This document shows positions 19,353-25,593 of a stretch of 64,000 bases of DNA, piece by piece (position 1 is the first letter of the stretch; each line of letters starts with the position of its first letter). Below the pieces are notes generated by a model that was not told where the DNA came from, searched no databases, and saw only the letters and a program-made list of their open reading frames with translations. The stretch covers positions 1 through 64,000 of the forward strand of contig JAGOBF010000002.1 of NCBI GenBank assembly GCA_017983515.1, read 5' to 3'. The stretch is from Promineifilum sp. Its GTDB lineage: Bacteria > Chloroflexota > Anaerolineae > Promineifilales > Promineifilaceae. A program made the translations under genes and the position numbers.

Positions 19353-21161
19353 CTACTCTTTCAACCATGCGGGTGTGTGGATGGCCTGGGGTGATTGATG
19401 CCGGAAATAGGTGTCGTATAACTCGGCGTAGTGCCCTGACTGCACCATAAGTTCGTTATGGGCGCCCTCTTCGATGATTTGGCCTTTTTGTAGCACGATG
19501 ATGCGGTCGGCCGAGCGCACGGTGGACAGGCGATGGGCGATGATGATCGCCGTGCTGTGGGCCATGATGAGGTCCAGCGCTTGCTGAATTTGTGATTCGG
19601 TAAACGGGTCGATACTGGCCGTGGCTTCGTCCAGGATGAAGATGCTCGGCGCTTGAACCAGGACGCGCGTCAGCGCCACGAGTTGTCTCTGGCCCATCGA
19701 CAGCCGGCCCCCGCGCTCGCCGACCTCGCTCTGGATGCCGTCGGGCAGGGTTTCCAGCCATTCACCATGCCCGATGCGGCGAGCGACGCGTTCGATGTGT
19801 TCGTCCGTGGCTTCCGCAGAGGCATAGCGGATATTATCGGCCACTGTTCCGGAAAACAGGAACGGGACCTGTGATACGACGCCCAATCGACTGCGAAAAC
19901 TTTTCAGGTTGAAATCGCGAACGTCGATCCCATCAACGGTGATGAGGCCCTGCTGAAATTCATAGAAGCGGGCCACCAGTTTGATGACGCTCGATTTACC
20001 GGCCCCCGTGTGGCCGACCAGGGCCACGCTCTCGCCCGGTTGAATGCGCAGACTGAAGTCGTTAAGCACCTGCTCCTGGCTGGAGTAGCGAAAGAAAACG
20101 TGGTCAAAAACGATTTCGCCACGCAGCGTGTCGATTTTCTCGTCGCCGGTTTGCACCACGCTGGATTCGGCATCAATTAACCCGAAAACACGTTCGGTGG
20201 CGGCCAGTCCGGCCTGAAACTGGCTCCAGAAGGCGGACAGGTTAGTCACCGGGAACCAGAAGCGATCGACGGTGGTGACAAAAAGATACCATGACGCGAT
20301 GGTGATCGCGCCGGCCACCGCGCTCCGCCCGCCGAAATAGACCAGGGTAGCCGTGCCCAGGCCGGCCAGCGCGTTGAGGGTGGGAAAAATATTGGCCAAG
20401 ACAAAGGCGCGACGAATATTGATGCCATAGGACTGCTCGTTGACCGCCACGAACTCCTCGTAGATGGCTCCTTCCTGCCGGTAGTTTTTGGCTACTCGAA
20501 TCCCGCTGACCGCCTCCTGAATCGCCTTGTTGACCTCGGCCAAAGCTCGCGAACTTTGTCGGGTGACGTCGCGGGCCAACCGGCGAAAGGCCAAAGCCAC
20601 GATGGCTACCAGCGGCGTCATCGCCAGCACGGCGAGGGTCAGTCGCCAATCAATTGTCACCAGCACAAATATCAGGATGAAAGCTACCGCCAGTTGGTTG
20701 ATGACGTCGGTGGCGATGGTTACCACCTCACCGAATTCCTGCGTATCGCTCGTGATGCGGCTGACAATGCGGCCGGTGCTGAATTCGTCGAAGAACGATA
20801 GGTCTTGCCGCATGGAGGCGTCGAAGGCGTCGTCTCGCATCGTCATCATCACATCGGCGATCACCTGGGCGGTCAGGTAGCGCCGGACGGCCGCGAGGCC
20901 CCAGGTAGCGACGCCGATCACGAAGACAAGAATGACCAGTCCCAGCGGATAGCGCGTGCCCTCTGTGCCCGTATCCAGGCTATTGGCAATGATGATCGGC
21001 AACAGCGCGCCCAGACCGGCCATGATGAAAATGGCGATGGTGATGACGATGATCTTCAGTCTGTAGGGGCGGAAGTAGCGCAGGATGCGCGATATTAGAG
21101 CGCGGTCGCTATAAACGCGGTCGTACTTTTCGGCGCCCAAACCACGAGTGAGTGCTGCCAT
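19353..21161 (-). CDS. ABC transporter, fused permease and ATPase
   Basis: 602 residues. The N-terminal half has six predicted spans (from ILRYFRPYRLKIIVITIAIF onward). The ATPase half has Walker A GHTGAGKSS near residue 383, signature LSMGQRQ near 489 and Walker B IFILDEAT near 510. This half-transporter layout is that of MsbA/LmrA-like exporters, which act as homo- or heterodimers; no partner is adjacent. It starts 15 bases after the arginase stop and is probably in one operon with it. Substrate unknown. Confidence 0.9.
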   Translation of the reverse strand: MAALTRGLGAEKYDRVYSDRALISRILRYFRPYRLKIIVITIAIFIMAGLGALLPIIIANSLDTGTEGTRYPLGLVILVFVIGVATWGLAAVRRYLTAQVIADVMMTMRDDAFDASMRQDLSFFDEFSTGRIVSRITSDTQEFGEVVTIATDVINQLAVAFILIFVLVTIDWRLTLAVLAMTPLVAIVALAFRRLARDVTRQSSRALAEVNKAIQEAVSGIRVAKNYRQEGAIYEEFVAVNEQSYGINIRRAFVLANIFPTLNALAGLGTATLVYFGGRSAVAGAITIASWYLFVTTVDRFWFPVTNLSAFWSQFQAGLAATERVFGLIDAESSVVQTGDEKIDTLRGEIVFDHVFFRYSSQEQVLNDFSLRIQPGESVALVGHTGAGKSSVIKLVARFYEFQQGLITVDGIDVRDFNLKSFRSRLGVVSQVPFLFSGTVADNIRYASAEATDEHIERVARRIGHGEWLETLPDGIQSEVGERGGRLSMGQRQLVALTRVLVQAPSIFILDEATASIDPFTESQIQQALDLIMAHSTAIIIAHRLSTVRSADRIIVLQKGQIIEEGAHNELMVQSGHYAELYDTYFRHQSPQAIHTPAWLKE

Positions 21162-21176
21162 CTGAACCTAGCCTCG

Positions 21177-22067
21177 CTACAGGATTCGTTGGCCGAGCAG
21201 GGAAGCTGCTAGTTCGACGGCCAGCTCGGACGTCTTGTTCATCTCGTCCAAAATCGGGTTGATTTCGACGATGTCGAGTGATTGCACCCGGCCGCTATCG
21301 CCCAGAATCTCCATCAGCAGGTGGGCCTCGCGGTAGGTCATGCCGCCCGGCACGGGTGTGCCGACGCCGGGTGCTTCGGCCGGATCGAGGCTATCCATAT
21401 CCAGGCTGACGTGGAGCCGCGGCAGATGCCGCAGGCGATCCAACGCCTGGCGCGCGACGGCGGCCATGCCCAGTTCATCGATGTGACGCATGGTGAAAAC
21501 GTGGATGCCGCTGCGAATCACCCGTTCGCGTTCAATCGGGTCCAGATCGCGAATTCCGATCTGGACGATCTGCGAACTTTTGAGTTTGGGGCCGTTCCCG
21601 CCGATGTTGACCAGCGCTTCCGGCCCCTCGCCCACCAGCACGGCCACGGGCATTCCGTGAATGTTGCCGCTGGGCGACGTTTCCGACGTGTTGAAATCGC
21701 TGTGGGCATCGATCCAGATCATCCCGAAAGGGCCGCCCTGAGCGACGGCGGCCGCCGAGCCGATGCTGATGCTGTGATCGCCGCCCAGGAAGATGGTGAA
21801 ATCTTCGGCGTCCATCCACGGACATGCTCGATCGTAGAGCGTCTGACAAACAGTCGTGACGGCTCTCAGGCGCCGGCCGCTGCCTTTGGCTACGTGTTCT
21901 TCGGGATTGGGGACAGCGATATTGCCCTCGTCGTGTACCGTGTGGCCCAGTTTCTCCAGTCGCCCTTTCAGATTGGCGTAGCGGACGGCGCTGGGCCCGG
22001 TATCGACGCCACGGCGATTCTGTCCCAAATCCATAGGGATGCCTAAAATTCGTATGGTGCGTGGCAT
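21177..22067 (-). CDS. rocF: Arginase
   Basis: 296 residues, the usual length. Manganese ligands are visible: H98 in GGDHS, D120, H122 and D124 in DAHSDFN, and D223 and D225 in SLDMDSLDP; substrate loop SGNIHGMP at 133-140. Hydrolyses L-arginine to ornithine and urea. Agmatinase is less likely because the SGNIHG loop is the arginase type. A GGAG site precedes the ATG. Confidence 0.92.
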   Translation of the reverse strand: MPRTIRILGIPMDLGQNRRGVDTGPSAVRYANLKGRLEKLGHTVHDEGNIAVPNPEEHVAKGSGRRLRAVTTVCQTLYDRACPWMDAEDFTIFLGGDHSISIGSAAAVAQGGPFGMIWIDAHSDFNTSETSPSGNIHGMPVAVLVGEGPEALVNIGGNGPKLKSSQIVQIGIRDLDPIERERVIRSGIHVFTMRHIDELGMAAVARQALDRLRHLPRLHVSLDMDSLDPAEAPGVGTPVPGGMTYREAHLLMEILGDSGRVQSLDIVEINPILDEMNKTSELAVELAASLLGQRIL

Positions 22068-22160
22068 AGTATCTTGCTCCGATGGGTGATCGACGGCGTA
22101 TTGTGGCGCATGTGGTCTGCGAACGCAACCGCATAGGCTAGCGAGTCAGGGGCAGTGCTA

Positions 22161-22166
22161 TATAAT
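22161..22166 (+). promoter_or_regulatory. -10 box TATAAT close to trmB start
   Basis: TATAAT ends seven bases before the trmB ATG (22174), and no ribosome-binding site fits between. Transcription would begin at or next to the ATG, giving a leaderless message. No clear -35 box is seen. See the finding on leaderless starts. Confidence 0.6.
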
Positions 22167-22173
22167 GGGATGA

Positions 22174-23196
22174 ATGTCTGCGCAAGAATGGTATAAGGTC
22201 GAGCAGCTGCCCTGGCCGGCCGATTGGGCGGCGCTTTATGGCCGCGATGCGCCCCTCCTGCTGGAGATCGGCTTTGGCAGTGGCCTTTTCCTGGTGGAGC
22301 TGGCCCGCCGATTGCCCCAGGCAAACATCATCGGCCTGGAGATATCGATCCCCTCGCTACGGAATGCCGCCCGCAAAGTGCGGCGTTTCGGATTGACCAA
22401 CGTCTGCTTACTGCAAGCCGACGCGCGTTCGGCGTTGCAAGTGCTGTGTGAACCGCATAGCATCGTCGGTGTGTTTATTAACTTCCCCGATCCGTGGCCG
22501 AAGAAGGATCACCTTGGCCGCCGGCTCATTGATGAGCAGTTCTTGTCGTTGTTGGCTTCGCGCATGGCCCCGGGTGGCGTTCTCGATATCGCCACAGATC
22601 ACGATGAGTACGCCGTACAGATCACGAGCAGCTTATTGCGCTCGCCCTATTTCACCAGCCGGGCGGCCAAGGTCTTCACGCTGGCGGACGAAGGGCGTGT
22701 TCAGACCAAGTATGAGCAGGTGGCACTGCTTGAAGGGCGGACGCCGCGCTATTACAAGTGGCGGCGCGATGACGCGGCCGTCGTTCTGGAGCTCTTTCCG
22801 ATACCCAAGGAGTTAGCCATGCCCCACGTTGTCTTGCGGCTGCCCGCGGACGTGGCCGAGATCGGCCGCCGCTTTCAGCCTCACGCCGTCGCGATTGATT
22901 CGACTCGAATTCGCTTTGTCGATGCTTACCAGTCCTTGGGCGACGGGAAGCTGTTGATCGAGACGTACATCAACGAAGAGCCGCTTTTGCAGCGATTGGG
23001 GTTGCAGGTGCGCGCGCGGCCAACGGGGGAGATCGTCATCTCTCTGGCCGAAGTCGGGTTTCCGCGGCCAACGCGCGGCGTGCATCTGGCCATCTCGTCG
23101 CTCGTAGAATGGCTTCGCGCCGAATATCCTTCGCTCGTGGTCGTTCAGACCAACCTGCAGAGTGACCATGCCCACACGCCACACCAACGGTATTAA
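22174..23196 (+). CDS. trmB: tRNA (guanine-N7)-methyltransferase with C-terminal extension
   Basis: 340 residues; usual TrmB proteins have about 210-240. Residues 1-210 are the enzyme: SAM loop EIGFGSGLFL at 31-40, FINFPDPWPKKDH at 101-113, TDHDEYA at 141-147 and the late TKYEQ. It makes m7G46 in tRNA. Residues about 211-340 form a separate segment (PHVVLRLPADVAEIGRRF... to NLQSDHAH) that I do not recognise. The next gene starts inside its last codons. Confidence 0.9.
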   Translation: MSAQEWYKVEQLPWPADWAALYGRDAPLLLEIGFGSGLFLVELARRLPQANIIGLEISIPSLRNAARKVRRFGLTNVCLLQADARSALQVLCEPHSIVGVFINFPDPWPKKDHLGRRLIDEQFLSLLASRMAPGGVLDIATDHDEYAVQITSSLLRSPYFTSRAAKVFTLADEGRVQTKYEQVALLEGRTPRYYKWRRDDAAVVLELFPIPKELAMPHVVLRLPADVAEIGRRFQPHAVAIDSTRIRFVDAYQSLGDGKLLIETYINEEPLLQRLGLQVRARPTGEIVISLAEVGFPRPTRGVHLAISSLVEWLRAEYPSLVVVQTNLQSDHAHTPHQRY

Positions 23197-23977
23197 TCTC
23201 CACTACGAAACTGTGGGACAGGGCGCGCCGCTTCTTTTCCTCCACGGCCTCGGCTCGCGCGGCGAAGATTGGACGGCCCAGATACCGTTCTTCGCTCGCA
23301 ATTATCGGGTCATCACAGCCGACATGCGCGGCCACGGTCAGTCCGATAAACCACCCGGCCCCTACAGCGTGTCGATGATGGCCCATGACGTGCTCGACCT
23401 GCTCGACGGCCTGCAAATCGATGCGGCCCACATCGTTGGCTTATCCATGGGCGGGATGATCGCCTTCCAGTTGGCGGTCGACCGACCGGAGCGGGTGCGG
23501 AGCCTGGTTATCGTGAATAGTGGGCCGGCGCTGGTGGCGCGCACGGCCGGCGAATGGCTGCGCATCCAGCAGCGGCTATGGTTGGCCCAACTTTTCGGCC
23601 CAGCTCGCACCGGCCGCTTCCTGAGCCGGCGACTTTTCCCAAAACCGGACCAATCGTTGCTGAGAGCGCAGTTTATCGAGCGTTGGGCACAAAATGACCG
23701 CGATGCCTATCTGGCAGCTCTGCGTGCGCTGGTAGGCTGGACTGTGCTGGAACGTATCGGGGAGATTCAGTGCCCGGTTCTGGTGATCGCCGGCGACAGG
23801 GACTACACGCCGTTGGAGTTGAAACGCGAGTATACGGCTCGTATCCGTGGCGCGCATCTGGTGGTGATTGAAGATTCGGGCCATGCGACCCCGATAGACC
23901 AAACAGATAAATTTGATGAGAGCGTACTTGAATTTCTGGAGCGCATATCGATAGCTGATTCCAGGGAGGCCCTGTAA
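23162..23977 (+). CDS. Alpha/beta hydrolase
   Basis: 271 residues from GTG 23162, or 269 from ATG 23168. Nucleophile S95 in GLSMGG, acid D214 in GDRDYTP and H241 in DSGHATP form the catalytic triad; oxyanion region LHGLGS at 27-32. Closest in style to 3-oxoadipate enol-lactonase or other small ester hydrolases, but the substrate cannot be named. Overlaps the trmB end by 35 bases and its stop overlaps the next ATG by one base, so all three are coupled. Confidence 0.85.
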   Translation: MTMPTRHTNGINLHYETVGQGAPLLFLHGLGSRGEDWTAQIPFFARNYRVITADMRGHGQSDKPPGPYSVSMMAHDVLDLLDGLQIDAAHIVGLSMGGMIAFQLAVDRPERVRSLVIVNSGPALVARTAGEWLRIQQRLWLAQLFGPARTGRFLSRRLFPKPDQSLLRAQFIERWAQNDRDAYLAALRALVGWTVLERIGEIQCPVLVIAGDRDYTPLELKREYTARIRGAHLVVIEDSGHATPIDQTDKFDESVLEFLERISIADSREAL

Positions 23978-24735
23978 TGAGAATCGCGATTGCTGGTGAG
24001 ATTCCATTTGTCGATGAGATCGAGCGCCTTTGTCGGCGGGCGGCCCACGACGTGCGCGTTTTTCTGGTCGAGGATTTTTGGGGAGCGATCGAGGCGGGCC
24101 AGGCCGCCGACCAGCTGGCCAACATCGAGATTGCCATCGAAGTGCACAACGAGTCGGCTGCGGCCAAGCAGGAGCTGTTGCTGGCCTTGGGAACTTATCT
24201 GCCGGCCGACGCCCTCGTCCTCACCGCCTGCCTGGCGACCAGTGCCACCCAGGCGGCGTCGTGGATCCGGCGGCCGGAGCGCGTGGTGGGCTTCGGCGTC
24301 CTCCCCCCGGTGCCGGATGAAGGCATCATCGAATTGACCAGCGCCCTGCAAACGGCTGAATCGGCACTGGTTCAGGCCGACTTGTTCTGGCGTGGTTTGG
24401 GGCAGGAGACGATTGTTGTGGACGATGGGCCGGGGCTGGTGCGGGCGAGAACCGTCTGCTGCCTGATCAACGAAGCCGCGAGCATGCTCATGGAAGGTGT
24501 GGCCTCGGCCGAAGACATCGACCGGGCGATGCTGTTGGGCATGAATTACCCCATTGGCCCGCTGGCCTGGGCCGACATCATCGGCCTTGATGCCGTTCTG
24601 GGGGTGATAACCGGCTTGTTTGCAGAATGGGGCGACGACCACTATCGGCCGACGCCCCTCCTCAAGCGCATGGTCGCCGCGGGGATGCTCGGCCAAAAAA
24701 CCGGACGCGGGTTTTTTACCTACGAGGACGCTTAA
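23977..24735 (+). CDS. 3-hydroxyacyl-CoA dehydrogenase-like protein, degenerate active site
   Basis: 252 residues. The second half is clearly of the 3-hydroxybutyryl-CoA dehydrogenase family: INEAASMLMEGVASAEDIDRAMLLGMNYPIGPLAWADIIGLD at 164-205 and GQKTGRGF near the end. The NAD-binding glycine loop is broken (A6-G-E-I-P-F11 instead of GxGxxG). In the catalytic segment the usual GLHFFNP reads GFGVLPP, so the active His is G107 and the Asn is P110, while E119 remains. Family members need NAD and this His, so the protein is probably not an ordinary dehydrogenase. Confidence 0.8.
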   Translation: MRIAIAGEIPFVDEIERLCRRAAHDVRVFLVEDFWGAIEAGQAADQLANIEIAIEVHNESAAAKQELLLALGTYLPADALVLTACLATSATQAASWIRRPERVVGFGVLPPVPDEGIIELTSALQTAESALVQADLFWRGLGQETIVVDDGPGLVRARTVCCLINEAASMLMEGVASAEDIDRAMLLGMNYPIGPLAWADIIGLDAVLGVITGLFAEWGDDHYRPTPLLKRMVAAGMLGQKTGRGFFTYEDA

Positions 24736-24747
24736 GGCGGCCTGGGA

Positions 24748-25017
24748 CTATCGCGGGTACGGCTCCACATCGGGGCCGATGAATTCCTGAAATAGCTTGA
24801 GGACTTCACCCGGTTCGGCATGGCGGCCGATTTCTTTCTTGGAGAACAGCGTCTGGCCGTCGACCACGAAGTGGAATACACCTTTCGAGCCGGTGATGAA
24901 CGTAAAGCTATCGATCACGTGGTGATAATTTGACATGATATCGTCCGCCGCACGGGCGGCCCGAGCCCAATAGTTTCAGGGCACGCAGTATTCGAGTGTT
25001 ATCACGTGTTTTTCCAT
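24748..25017 (-). CDS. SelW/Rdx-family selenoprotein (in-frame UGA)
   Basis: The frame runs from ATG 25017 to the stop at 24748, 89 residues if UGA 24978-24976 is read as selenocysteine. The start MEKHVITLEYCVP-U-NYWARAA carries the Rdx redox motif CxxU at C11 and U14; relatives with Cys read CVPC-NY here. The rest (FTFITGSKGVFHFVVDGQTLFSKKEIGRHAEPGEV) is the standard Rdx body. The upstream ATG has its own promoter (25048-25076) and a CAGGAG site at 25023-25028, five bases away; the internal ATG 24936 has neither. A short hairpin follows the UGA and a tRNA-Sec is at 55423. Redox role likely, partner unknown. Confidence 0.88.
24947..24960 (-). promoter_or_regulatory. Candidate bacterial SECIS hairpin
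   Basis: In the mRNA, 16 to 29 bases after the UGA, GCCGC pairs with GCGGC around the loop CCGU. Bacterial SECIS elements sit inside the coding region at about this distance and need a G-U in the loop, which is present at +23 and +24. The stem is only 5 bp, and the lower part of a full SECIS is not obvious. Confidence 0.55.
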
Positions 25018-25047
25018 CAATGCTCCTGAGCAATTGCTCTACAGGCT

Positions 25048-25076
25048 ATGATAGAGAAAGAGTAGTTCTTGGTCAA
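25048..25076 (-). promoter_or_regulatory. Promoter of the selenoprotein gene
   Basis: Read on the minus strand: TTGACC (25071-25076), 17-base spacer, TATCAT (25048-25053). The expected start near 25041 gives a leader of about 24 bases with CAGGAG before ATG 25017. This supports translation from upstream of the UGA. Confidence 0.75.
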
Positions 25077-25118
25077 GCGGCCGGAGTTCAGCGAGCGCCG
25101 CGTGGAGCCTCGCCTCGC

Positions 25119-25147
25119 TTGACAACGATGCCTTCCTGGGCTAAAAT
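25119..25147 (+). promoter_or_regulatory. Promoter of tRNA-Ala genes
   Basis: TTGACA (25119-25124), 17-base spacer, TAAAAT (25142-25147). Transcription should begin near 25154, eight bases before the first tRNA-Ala. It is divergent from the selenoprotein promoter. Confidence 0.8.
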
Positions 25148-25161
25148 TCATCCTTGCTGTT

Positions 25162-25234
25162 GGGCCTGTAGCTCAGATGGGAGAGCGCTACAATCGCACT
25201 GTAGAGGCCAAGGGTTCGAATCCCTTCAGGTCCA
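25162..25234 (+). tRNA. tRNA-Ala (CGC)
   Basis: 73 nt cloverleaf. Acceptor GGGCCTG/CAGGTCC with the G3-U70 wobble that marks alanine tRNAs; anticodon stem CTACA/TGTAG with loop ATCGCAC, anticodon CGC; T-loop TTCGAAT; discriminator A. The CCA tail is not complete in the DNA (ACCT). Confidence 0.95.
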
Positions 25235-25412
25235 CCTGTAGCTTACAATTGAAGATATAAAGGCTGTGAGTGGGAGTAGTAGGCGTGGCAAAATAGAGAG
25301 TCGCCTCTTGGCTGTAAGGGCGGCAACTTGCGCTGAACTCGCCCCGGAGCTATATCGGTGATACAATAGCCGATATCGGTTTACACCCGTTACGTGTTTA
25401 AGTGGATGGTAT

Positions 25413-25485
25413 GGGCCTGTAGCTCAATTGGGAGAGCGCCACAATGGCATTGTGGAGGTCAAGGGTTCGAACCCCTTCAGGTCCA
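25413..25485 (+). tRNA. tRNA-Ala (GGC)
   Basis: 73 nt. Same acceptor with G3-U70 as the first copy; anticodon stem CCACA/TGTGG, loop ATGGCAT, anticodon GGC; discriminator A. No separate clear promoter is seen in the 178 bases between the two tRNAs, so they may be cotranscribed. Confidence 0.95.
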
Positions 25486-25515
25486 CCTTGTACCGTCAAT
25501 CAGAGTGGTACCGCG

Positions 25516-25553
25516 GAACCCCTTTCGTCTCTGAGCGAAAGGGGTTCTTTTGT
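25516..25553 (+). terminator. Rho-independent terminator after tRNA-Ala
   Basis: GAACCCCTTTCG (25516-25527) pairs with CGAAAGGGGTTC (25536-25547), followed by TTTTGTTTT. It lies between the second tRNA-Ala and leuS and ends tRNA transcription. Confidence 0.9.
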
Positions 25554-25593
25554 TTTGGATTCATCTTATATTGCTTGTCGTGGAGTCTTGGCT

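Noticed and set aside
24748..24936. A 62-residue Rdx-like protein starting at the internal ATG 24936
   Set aside because: It would lack the redox motif and has no ribosome site; the upstream start with promoter and CAGGAG explains the data better.
24976..24978. UGA read as a nonsense mutation making a pseudogene
   Set aside because: It falls exactly on the Sec/Cys position of the motif, no other damage is present, and a tRNA-Sec gene exists in the window.
24996..25241. Plus-strand frame across the selenoprotein leader and tRNA-Ala
   Set aside because: It overlaps a promoter pair and a tRNA and has no recognisable product.
25444..25593. Fifty extra N-terminal residues for leuS
   Set aside because: The start would lie inside tRNA-Ala, and the frame would read through a strong terminator.
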